The notes beneath the pieces are model-generated. The model saw only the letters and a program-made list of their open reading frames with translations, searched no databases and was not told where the DNA came from. From Bacteriovoracaceae bacterium UBA7695 (lineage in GTDB: Bacteria; Bdellovibrionota; Bacteriovoracia; Bacteriovoracales; Bacteriovoracaceae), in the NCBI GenBank assembly GCA_002482685.1, contig DLGL01000036.1, forward strand, positions 13,965-21,317: 7,353 nucleotides of DNA, given 5' to 3'. Below are positions 1 to 6,556 of the stretch, one piece after another; position 1 is the first letter of the stretch, and each line of letters starts with the position of its first letter. Position numbers and translations under genes: made by a program.

Positions 1-857
1 TGAAATAAAATTCTCATGATACTGGCCGTGTCTTCTTTTAAGAATGACATGAGTTCTTTTTGTTCAAGATCAAGATCCTTGAACCTGACTCCATCTAAAA
101 CCAGGGGAAGAAGCTCGGGGAGATGATCAAAGAGAAAACCTAATTCAGTATGTGTGATGGTTGTAACGTCACCGCCGAGAAGAATTTTTTTAACAAAAAG
201 AATCCCTTCAATTTTCTCCAGGGAGGTGCTGTTATCTTTAATGAATCCACGAAGGATATCCATCGTATCGACGTAATGAATGGCCCCGCCACGGTTGGCG
301 ACAAAAATTTTCTGAAATACTGCGCGGATTTCAGAAGCTGATTCTGCAACTAAAGCACGGTGAGTTTTATGAACATATAAATTCGCCGGAGAATCTGAGC
401 CAAAAGTATTTTCATAGTGTCTGGCAGAATGGATATTAAAGGTTCTGACCATCTCTACAATTAAGTCAACATTGTTACGGGAAATAAACCCCTTCTCTTC
501 CCCAGTTATAAGAGTTCCAAGAGCAAAAATTGAATTTACAATGGAAATGGTTTTAGGAGTTGTATCTGGCCGATTTCTTTTGAGATAAGCAATGAGAGCC
601 TTTTGAGAAAGTCTATCCCCCACGCTTAGCTCAGATACATTCATAAATAAATCGAGATTTTTTTTCAGACAATTAATTGTAGGACTAATGTTTTCTTTGA
701 TGATGCTTGAAAAACGATCCATATCAAGTTCGCAGTTGGCCTGCTGACTAGATCCACCGAGATCTCTCTTCGTTACTTTTTTTCCGAAGAGATCTCCACA
801 ACTCGTTAAAGTGGTGAACATGAGTAAAAGGACAAACATCGTGTTTAGTTTATTCAT
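1..857 (-). CDS. Lipoprotein, paralogue of the neighbouring 868-residue lipoprotein (3' end outside window)
   Basis: An open frame runs from an ATG at 857 to the left edge of the window without a stop, giving 285 residues of a longer protein. Residues 1-20 form a lipoprotein signal peptide: Lys3, a hydrophobic stretch, then lipobox LTSC with lipidated Cys20. Gly21 follows, so there is no Asp retention signal for the inner membrane by the E. coli rule. Residues 42-98 match residues 44-100 of the adjacent lipoprotein at 31 of 57 positions without gaps, and residues 222-285 match its 222-285-like region at 28 of 64, by hand alignment. The two genes are therefore a tandem duplication. Two mature cysteines, Cys42 and Cys63, sit at the same spacing as in the paralogue. 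Acidic loop-helix segments recur at about 119-137, 188-205 and 228-245. The only Shine-Dalgarno-like bases (AAAGG) directly abut the ATG, which is unusually close. A TAA two codons upstream excludes an earlier in-frame start. Function is unknown; an outer membrane or surface location is inferred. Confidence 0.85.
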   Translation of the reverse strand, partial: MNKLNTMFVLLLMFTTLTSCGDLFGKKVTKRDLGGSSQQANCELDMDRFSSIIKENISPTINCLKKNLDLFMNVSELSVGDRLSQKALIAYLKRNRPDTTPKTISIVNSIFALGTLITGEEKGFISRNNVDLIVEMVRTFNIHSARHYENTFGSDSPANLYVHKTHRALVAESASEIRAVFQKIFVANRGGAIHYVDTMDILRGFIKDNSTSLEKIEGILFVKKILLGGDVTTITHTELGFLFDHLPELLPLVLDGVRFKDLDLEQKELMSFLKEDTASIMRILF

Positions 858-955
858 CCTTTAATTTTCAGGGCATTTCAGAGGGGAATCAAAGGAAATG
901 AGCATCGGCAGAAATGCCCTTGGTGTTGACACCAAAGGCATTCAATTTCAATAAC
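858..955 (-). promoter_or_regulatory. Intercistronic region with two mutually exclusive hairpins
   Basis: This 98-base gap separates the two lipoprotein genes. Read on the minus strand, hairpin A (940 to 915) has an 11-pair stem, TGCCTTTGGTG / CACCAAGGGCA, with a TCAA loop. It starts 15 bases after the upstream stop codon and is followed by TTTCT. Its single imperfect pair is G-U in the minus-strand RNA but would be C-A in the plus-strand RNA, so the structure suits the operon transcript. Hairpin B pairs AGGGCATTTC (920 to 911) with GAAATGCCCT (879 to 870), ten perfect pairs around a 31-base loop. The two hairpins share 915-920, so they cannot form together. Hairpin A could be a leaky terminator or a barrier to 3' exonucleases; the U-run is too poor for a confident terminator. 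Hairpin B ends eight bases before the AAAGG next to the downstream start. No convincing promoter was seen here. Confidence 0.5.
915..940 (-). terminator. Strong hairpin after the 868-residue lipoprotein gene, possible leaky terminator
   Basis: The stem has eleven pairs (930-940 with 915-925) and a four-base loop (926-929). On the minus strand it is followed by TTTCTGCC, a short and broken U-run. The stem strength and position just after the stop codon favour a transcript 3'-end or stabilising element. The weak U-run argues for partial rather than full termination, which would lower expression of the distal lipoprotein relative to the proximal one. Confidence 0.45.
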
Positions 956-3562
956 TTAGAAGATTATCTTGAGGAAATTCGGCCACAGATTTTGAATAAA
1001 TTTTTGAGTTTTACTCTCACTTTCGCTGTTAACGTCCTGCATAAGCTCCATATCATCATGTGTCATCGAGAGCGGAGCCTGCATACTTGAGTTAATTGCC
1101 TCAGCACTAGGGTCATAATCCTCAGGGATCGGAAGATTGCGCATCATCTTACAATCGAATGCAGACTTCGCTCCTTGCTCTCCAATTGCCACAAGAATAG
1201 AAGCGATCGTTTTTCTATTCGCGTTGGCTTCTTTCTTAAAATGAAAAAGAAATTTAACGAATTTCCAAACACTCTTAAATTCTTCTGGGTTTGGGACTTG
1301 TTCGTACTTAACCAAATATTGGTAAATTTGTTTTTTAAATATTTTAACCGGCGCTGGAAGATTTTCCATAAATCCATCCAGAGCAGGCGAATAAATATTG
1401 TAAGCATCCATAACCTCTGACGGATCCATATAATTATTTGCCTTTCTAACATCCCAGCGAATTATAGTAGTCTCAATATGCATCATCGCCAGGAAGATCG
1501 ACATGGCGTCTCCCTTACTATAATAGATCTCTTCGGTTGTTCCTGGATACACGTGACACGTTCTAGCAGCTATCGTTGAACGCTCCAGGTAGGCACTGTT
1601 CGCCTCAATTGTCGGCGCGTCTTCAGGAAATTTACAAACGAGCTTCAACTTGTCGTAAACTTTTACTCCCAAAGATGCGAACAATTTTGGAAATTGGTCT
1701 GGATAATTCCAGCAGATACCTTTTAGAAAATTTTCTTTGAAACATTTCGGTTCAATCCTGCCGAATTCATCCATCTGACATTTATTATCTTTTACCAATT
1801 GAGAAAAATAACTCAATTCATCCACGAGAGGTGGCTTTACATTTGGTTTCGCCACAGCCGTGGGATCAATAAAATCCGGCATAAGTTGATCCGAAATATC
1901 AACTGCCGTGAATAAGCTTATAGCGAATTCTGTCGCCTCATTTACATCAAATACTTTGTTTTCATCAGACTGATACTGAAATAAAGAGCCTAGTAGAGTA
2001 ATCGTTTCAGCTGTCTTAACTTCTCTTCCAGGTAGAACAAGGTTTGCATCAATTAAAACTTTTCTAAATTTGTTCAGTAGATTAACGACATGATCTTTAG
2101 TCATGTAAACATACTTCTCCATATGCGCATGATCAGCAGTTGCAGAGGCCGTACAAAGATCTTTCCCCTCTTTGTCTTTGAGTTGAAGATTTGGACAACC
2201 ATACTGATTCATAACCAGAGTCAAAACATATTCATAAAGAGCAATTTCAAATATAGCATCGGGGTTACGCTTATAGCTATCTGTATAGTAAGCAGAAATG
2301 TTTTCACCTTTCATGAACCGGTAATTTTTAATAATTCTTACAAAATCATCAACACGTTTTTTTTCAGTCTCATCGTAAAGTTCGTGAAGACGAGCAAAAT
2401 CATAAAGGATAGGACCGTTGTTAGCGCCCACAATCCTGACAAATTCAGTTTCCCAGAAGGTATAAAAAAAGCTACCCGTAGTAAGAACGTTCAACCCATG
2501 AGTAAAAGCGCGTTTAAGATCCCCACCAGTGATCATATCTGATTTTGGATCTCCACTCATAAGAAGAACTTTAGCTTCCTTAAAGAGGTCCATGTAATCA
2601 TCAAGATTTATATCAGAGTCTTTATCGACGAAGATTTTAGCTGCTTCAACCGCATCAGATATACTAAAGAGATTTTCATTTTCACGATTTGAATTTCCGA
2701 AGACCAAAGTATTAATGAGCTCCAGATCCGGAAGAAGAAACTCTACGATTTCCCCCTTATCCATTTTGATGTTCTTATACCGGACACCATCCAGAGCAAG
2801 AACAACATAAGAGCTGAAATTATCAATTAGCTTTGCCAGCTCGATATGCGTGATTGTATTTTTGTCACCACCGAGAATAATTTTTTTGCCAAACAAAAGC
2901 TTTTTAACATCGGCCATTGATGCATCATTATTTTCTGTCGTGAAGCTGTCGATGAGTTGTACAAGGTTAAGTTCGTGGATCTCGCCTTTACGGTCAGTAT
3001 TAAATATTTTTCGAAGTTCGTTTGAAATACTTAAAGCAGCAGGTTTAATCCTTTCTGTGCGGACAGAATCATAATTCCTGAACGTGATAGAGTCTTTTGA
3101 ACGGAAAAATTTAAAGTCAACTGAAGCGATTCTGTTAAAGATCTTAGCAAATTTAACTAAGGCATCAACATTATCAGCAGAAATATAATCAGGATCATCA
3201 CCATAAACTAAAAAGTTAAGATCAAAAACGGCTTTTAATGAACGCAGGACCTCAGGTTTAATATCATTACGGTTTCTCTTAAGATAACTTTCAAGCGCTT
3301 TACGGGACAGATAGCGAGGTCGCTTAGATTCAACAACTTTGATAAACAAGTGAAGGTTCTTTCCAAGACAATCGATCGACTCCTCAATATTCTCTTCCAT
3401 TATTAGTGAGAAATTATCCACATTCAGATCACAGCTAACTTGAAGCTTCTTCGATTGAAGAAGATTCTCGTTGATGTCCTTCTGGAACAAATCACTACAG
3501 CCGCTGACTAGCATCAGCAGGCAGAGAGTTGAGAGCATCAAAGTTGTTCTAAAAAAATTCAT
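956..3562 (-). CDS. Large lipoprotein of unrecognised family, EF-hand-like loops, cysteine-rich C-terminal half
   Basis: This encodes 868 residues from the ATG at 3562. The frame stays open to an ATG at 3640, but 3562 is preferred. AGGA lies six bases before it, and it starts a clean lipoprotein signal peptide with Arg5, a hydrophobic core and lipobox VSGC (Cys22); the longer form would bury this signal and overlap the upstream gene by 71 bases. The mature protein has ten further cysteines (44, 65, 456, 470, 595, 607, 617, 643, 669, 804), an even number suited to disulfides in an oxidising compartment. Cys44 and Cys65 are conserved in the downstream paralogue. Acidic loop-plus-helix segments recur, for example near 120-138, 188-204, 231-246, 312-327 and 336-353. 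The best, DKDSDINLDDYM (313-324), has Asp at EF-hand positions 1, 3, 5 and 9 but Met instead of Glu at 12. The C-terminus is acidic and Ser-rich, then ends in an aromatic/hydrophobic tail. I do not recognise the family. Envelope location is well supported; function is not. Confidence 0.88.
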   Translation of the reverse strand: MNFFRTTLMLSTLCLLMLVSGCSDLFQKDINENLLQSKKLQVSCDLNVDNFSLIMEENIEESIDCLGKNLHLFIKVVESKRPRYLSRKALESYLKRNRNDIKPEVLRSLKAVFDLNFLVYGDDPDYISADNVDALVKFAKIFNRIASVDFKFFRSKDSITFRNYDSVRTERIKPAALSISNELRKIFNTDRKGEIHELNLVQLIDSFTTENNDASMADVKKLLFGKKIILGGDKNTITHIELAKLIDNFSSYVVLALDGVRYKNIKMDKGEIVEFLLPDLELINTLVFGNSNRENENLFSISDAVEAAKIFVDKDSDINLDDYMDLFKEAKVLLMSGDPKSDMITGGDLKRAFTHGLNVLTTGSFFYTFWETEFVRIVGANNGPILYDFARLHELYDETEKKRVDDFVRIIKNYRFMKGENISAYYTDSYKRNPDAIFEIALYEYVLTLVMNQYGCPNLQLKDKEGKDLCTASATADHAHMEKYVYMTKDHVVNLLNKFRKVLIDANLVLPGREVKTAETITLLGSLFQYQSDENKVFDVNEATEFAISLFTAVDISDQLMPDFIDPTAVAKPNVKPPLVDELSYFSQLVKDNKCQMDEFGRIEPKCFKENFLKGICWNYPDQFPKLFASLGVKVYDKLKLVCKFPEDAPTIEANSAYLERSTIAARTCHVYPGTTEEIYYSKGDAMSIFLAMMHIETTIIRWDVRKANNYMDPSEVMDAYNIYSPALDGFMENLPAPVKIFKKQIYQYLVKYEQVPNPEEFKSVWKFVKFLFHFKKEANANRKTIASILVAIGEQGAKSAFDCKMMRNLPIPEDYDPSAEAINSSMQAPLSMTHDDMELMQDVNSESESKTQKFIQNLWPNFLKIIF

Positions 3563-3572
3563 ACATTTCCTA
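3563..3572 (-). promoter_or_regulatory. Ribosome-binding site overlapping the upstream stop codon
   Basis: On the minus strand the sequence reads TAGGAAATGT and then ATG. TAG is the stop codon of the outer membrane protein gene, and its last two bases begin the AGGA Shine-Dalgarno sequence. This decides the start at 3562 over the longer frame and suggests that ribosomes finishing the first gene re-initiate on the second. Confidence 0.7.
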
Positions 3573-4922
3573 ATAAACGTAACGAAGACCCACAAAAAGA
3601 GCATCGTTATTTGTATAAGGCGACCAATAGGATTTACCACTATTAGGGGTGCCGATCATATTCACTCCAAGAGTCAAAAGCAATGCTTTGGTTACAGAAT
3701 ACCCCGCGCGTAACATCACCAGGCGGTCTGTAGTGAGCATGTCGTACTTGATATCACCCATAAGTTTAAAGTTTTTCTTAAAATTACGGGATAAAAACAG
3801 ATTCACTGCCTGATTCCAACGCGGGTCTGATGCAAGGTTATCAGCATCACGATCATATGGACTCACTCGCGCAATATAATTGAAGCCCATGCCGAAGGTG
3901 TCGTTCACTTGAGAAAGACCCCACCCTAAATAGGCCTCACGCCTCTTTTCAGTTTTAAGGTCAGTCTGATCAGTTGCTTCCTGGTTTCCATCAGGAAAAG
4001 TGTTAGGAAAGATGGCTATTCCGCCAAAATACATTTCAAGATCTTTGTTGCGGTATTTTACATTTCCACCAAAGACATCATGGTAATAAAATTCAGGGGT
4101 AACAAAAGCTTTTACGTGGCTGGAGTCACCAGCTATTTTTACTTCTACTTGAGTTGAAATCTGATTTTCCGGCTTTCTCATGAAGTAGAAACTCGTCATG
4201 AAATGTTTTGTTTCTACACCCAATGAGCCACCTGCTGATGACCGAAAAATTACATCTTTAATTTTAGGGTAATCAACGTAGTATTTGATCGGAGTTTCCG
4301 AGCCAGGTGCATCGGTAGATGTGGCCGGTGGATCAGACCAGGGATTTCGAGAGGTAATTGTGCGGTCTTTATTTATATCTAATGATGGATTTGTTTCTGG
4401 TACGTAGAGAGCTGATCCAAAAATTTTCCAAAAGAATCCACTGCTGGATTTATTTTCGTAAGTAATTCCAACTAGACCTTCCTGACCTGGATCAAAAAAA
4501 TCAAAATTCTTACGGTTATTTAATTTTCCAAGACCCCAGTGAGCATCAACTTTTGACCAATCCAGAATCTGGCGGCCGAATTTAAGTTTATCCCCGCTCT
4601 CGCCTGACTCGTCGTAATCTTTGAGAATAGATTTTTTTTCAATATACGCTTCTTGAAGTGAGTACATGAACAACCGCTCATCATTTGCTAAGGCAGAAAA
4701 ATCGACTTTCGATTCGATATTCGTTGGATCCTGGTTTTCAAAAGTGAAGCGCAGGTCCCCGTTAAAACGGTTACCTGGAACATCACCGATGTCACGGTTG
4801 AGCTGATTATTCATTCCGCCGAAGTGACCATTAACTGTATTAATTGATGCAGCGGACGCATTAGTTCCTATTGCACCTAAAATGCTGATTGTTAAAATTT
4901 GGGCTGTAGTCTTAGTGGCCAT
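3570..4922 (-). CDS. Beta-barrel outer membrane protein (porin-like)
   Basis: This encodes 450 residues. Residues 1-24 look like a Sec signal peptide, with Lys4, a hydrophobic core and Ala-Ser-Ala before the predicted cut. The mature chain shows repeated alternating hydrophobic/polar stretches rich in aromatic residues (for example 240-250, 270-281, 295-305, 343-352, 385-396, 400-421), and it ends in LRYVY, with the terminal aromatic residue typical of BAM-assembled barrels. A GRQILDW segment (116-122), followed by DFFDPGQ (141-147), resembles the GRQ..W motif of several porin-like families such as DUF1302, but the match is loose and I do not assign a family. NPWSDPP (193-199) may belong to a long loop. 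AAAGG lies eleven bases before the ATG, a somewhat long spacing. It is the first gene of the apparent operon. Its TAG stop forms part of the TAGGAA ribosome-binding site of the lipoprotein gene seven bases downstream, so the two are probably translationally coupled. The substrate is unknown. Confidence 0.85.
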   Translation of the reverse strand: MATKTTAQILTISILGAIGTNASAASINTVNGHFGGMNNQLNRDIGDVPGNRFNGDLRFTFENQDPTNIESKVDFSALANDERLFMYSLQEAYIEKKSILKDYDESGESGDKLKFGRQILDWSKVDAHWGLGKLNNRKNFDFFDPGQEGLVGITYENKSSSGFFWKIFGSALYVPETNPSLDINKDRTITSRNPWSDPPATSTDAPGSETPIKYYVDYPKIKDVIFRSSAGGSLGVETKHFMTSFYFMRKPENQISTQVEVKIAGDSSHVKAFVTPEFYYHDVFGGNVKYRNKDLEMYFGGIAIFPNTFPDGNQEATDQTDLKTEKRREAYLGWGLSQVNDTFGMGFNYIARVSPYDRDADNLASDPRWNQAVNLFLSRNFKKNFKLMGDIKYDMLTTDRLVMLRAGYSVTKALLLTLGVNMIGTPNSGKSYWSPYTNNDALFVGLRYVY

Positions 4923-5147
4923 GAAAGCACTAACCTTTTGTATTTAGATAGGGGACGTTATCTCCCTATTATCCTTGAAAAAATGACCCTTTCATTGACC
5001 CATTGTACCAAGGCAAAGTGGCACCATTGACGCGACGTGTAAAATCTTCAAGGGGTGTCACAAAGTTAGAACTTTATTCTGGCTATAGGGGCATAGTTGT
5101 TATTAGATTCATCATTGTTATCAACCGTATTCAAGGACTAGACCTGC
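4923..5147. promoter_or_regulatory. Divergent intergenic region between the envelope operon and the subtilase gene
   Basis: These 225 bases must contain the promoters of both divergent genes, but no hexamer pair is convincing. On the minus strand GATAAT (4973 to 4968) is the best -10 candidate for the outer membrane protein gene, without a recognisable -35 box. On the plus strand TAAAAT (5040-5045) and TATAGG (5084-5089) are weak -10 candidates. ATAGGG (4948-4953) and CCCTAT (4964-4969) form an inverted repeat that falls between the GATAAT and the minus-strand start, so it could be a leader hairpin or an operator. CATTGAC occurs at 4993-4999 and 5025-5031, 32 bases (about three helical turns) apart. 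TGACCC occurs at 4984-4989 and 4996-5001, 12 bases apart. These could be regulator sites or chance. AAGGA at 5133-5137 lies ten bases before the subtilase start. Confidence 0.4.
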
Positions 5148-6515
5148 ATGAAGAAGCTAACTGTCTGTATTTTATTGAGTTTTACGGCCATTATGGCCAC
5201 AGCGGAAGCTGCGAACAGCCGCTTTCACCCAAATCACCTATTCGTAAAAATGAAAGATGGGCAGTCTCTGGTAAAATCCCCTCTTATTAAAAGTGCTAAA
5301 AAGCTCATTGGTGGCCTCTATCTGGTGAAAACAGCAAATCCAGTGGCCCTAAGCAAACAATTGGCAGCATCTGGAGTTGTTGAATATTCCCAAAAAGATT
5401 TTTATGGCGAAAAAAGAAAAATGCCAAAAATGGAAGTCTTAGACAGGTCGACAATTGCCTTTAAAAACTTCACGGAATTTAACTTCGTCTCTTTCAATGA
5501 TCCGGACGCTTCAAAGCTTTGGGCGTTTAACTCTAATTCGGGCATGAATGTATCTGAAGCCTATGATGCTCTTCCAGCAACTTCAGTTAATGAAATAATT
5601 GTAGCTGTAGTTGACACTGGTGTTGATCATAACCACCAGGATCTTAAAAACATCATGTGGACGAACGAAAAAGAAATCGCTGGAAACGGCATTGATGACG
5701 ATAACAATGGTTACATTGACGATATCCACGGGATCAATACTTTAGTGAGAGATGCTCAGGGTCGCGCGACAATGAATACAATGGCAGGTCACTGGCACGG
5801 AACTCACGTTGCAGGAACGATTGCAGCTGAGCAGAACAACGGTCTTGGTATCGCTGGTGTTGCTTCAAATGTAAAAATTATGGCGATCCGTACGGTGCCT
5901 GATGATGCTGATGAACTAGATTCTGATATTGTCGAAGGCTTCCTTTACGCCGCTAAACATGGTGCTCGTTTGATTAACTGCTCATTTGGTAAAGCAAACA
6001 ATGAAGGCGGAATGGTTGTTCGTGATACGATCAATGAAATCGGTAAGAAGTATAAGGTCCTAGTCGTAGCCGCTGCTGGTAACGATTCTTCAGGTCCTTT
6101 CAGCTGGCACAACAACGATGAGGACCCTAAATACCCGGCTTCGTTTGATTCTGAAAGTCTTCTGGTAGTTGCTTCAACAACTAGTTCTGGAAGCCTCTCG
6201 AGCTTTTCAAACGTTGGAATCAAAACGGTTGATGTAGCTGCTCCAGGATCAAATATCTATTCAACAATCAATGGTAACAAGTACGGAAATGCTTCTGGAA
6301 CTTCTATGGCAGCTCCAAATGCTACTGGTGTTGCGGCCATGATCCTTGGCTACTTTCCTAACCTTTCTGCCACTGAGTTAAAATCTGTAATGATGAAATC
6401 TGTGACGCCAGTTTCTTCATTTAAGAATCATGTTGTTTCAGGGGGAAGAGTGAACCTCAAGACTTCTCTGGCAAAAGCTAAAACTGCTAACCGTATTCGT
6501 TTTCTTACTAAATAG
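5148..6515 (+). CDS. Secreted subtilisin-family (S8) serine protease
   Basis: This encodes a 455-residue preproprotease. Residues 1-21 form a Sec signal peptide (Lys2-Lys3, hydrophobic core, Ala-Glu-Ala cut site). About 25-86 look like an inhibitor-I9-type propeptide that would assist folding and be removed. The catalytic domain runs from about 120 to 445 and keeps every key residue: Asp156 in VVDTGVD, His217 in HGTHVAG, the oxyanion-hole Asn312 in AAAGND and Ser386 in GTSMAAP. The stretch GIDDDNNGYIDD (181-192) is an acidic loop, probably calcium-binding, seen in many extracellular subtilases. No C-terminal sorting, pre-peptidase or beta-barrel domain follows, so the product is probably released to the periplasm or outside the cell. 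The gene is read away from the envelope operon, is followed by its own terminator and appears monocistronic. In a predatory bacterium such a protease would fit prey digestion, but that role and the substrate are inferred. Inhibitory control by the propeptide is expected from the family. Confidence 0.95.
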   Translation: MKKLTVCILLSFTAIMATAEAANSRFHPNHLFVKMKDGQSLVKSPLIKSAKKLIGGLYLVKTANPVALSKQLAASGVVEYSQKDFYGEKRKMPKMEVLDRSTIAFKNFTEFNFVSFNDPDASKLWAFNSNSGMNVSEAYDALPATSVNEIIVAVVDTGVDHNHQDLKNIMWTNEKEIAGNGIDDDNNGYIDDIHGINTLVRDAQGRATMNTMAGHWHGTHVAGTIAAEQNNGLGIAGVASNVKIMAIRTVPDDADELDSDIVEGFLYAAKHGARLINCSFGKANNEGGMVVRDTINEIGKKYKVLVVAAAGNDSSGPFSWHNNDEDPKYPASFDSESLLVVASTTSSGSLSSFSNVGIKTVDVAAPGSNIYSTINGNKYGNASGTSMAAPNATGVAAMILGYFPNLSATELKSVMMKSVTPVSSFKNHVVSGGRVNLKTSLAKAKTANRIRFLTK

Positions 6516-6527
6516 TTTTTTTAAAGC

Positions 6528-6556
6528 AAGGGGTCCTTTCAGGGCCCCTTTTTTTT
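6528..6556 (+). terminator. Intrinsic terminator of the subtilase gene
   Basis: The stem pairs AAGGGGTCC (6528-6536) with GGGCCCCTT (6542-6550) around a TTTCA loop (6537-6541). An eight-base T-run (6549-6556) begins with the last two stem bases. It starts 12 bases after the subtilase stop. The one imperfect pair is U-G in plus-strand RNA but would be A-C in minus-strand RNA, and the minus-strand exit side has no clean U-run, so it acts mainly on plus-strand transcripts. It overlaps the last codons of the convergent ybeY, whose TGA stop begins in the loop. Confidence 0.9.

Noticed and set aside
150..341. Short plus-strand open frame
   Set aside because: It lies wholly within the minus-strand lipoprotein gene, whose signal peptide and paralogy are clear; it has no ribosome-binding site or recognisable content.
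2090..2542. 150-codon plus-strand open frame inside the large lipoprotein
   Set aside because: It is antisense to a gene with strong paralogy support and shows no domain, so it is taken as a shadow frame.
5148..5168. Possible lipoprotein reading of the subtilase because of Cys7 in its signal peptide
   Set aside because: The cysteine is far too close to the N-terminus for a lipobox, and a normal signal-peptidase I site follows at residues 19-21.
5186..5198. Palindrome GGCCAT-T-ATGGCC near the start of the subtilase gene
   Set aside because: It lies in signal-peptide codons, is short, and has no partner sites; probably chance.
5003..5290. 95-codon plus-strand frame spanning the intergenic region and the start of the subtilase
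   Set aside because: It overlaps the subtilase signal peptide and propeptide in another frame, lacks a ribosome-binding site and has no recognisable features.
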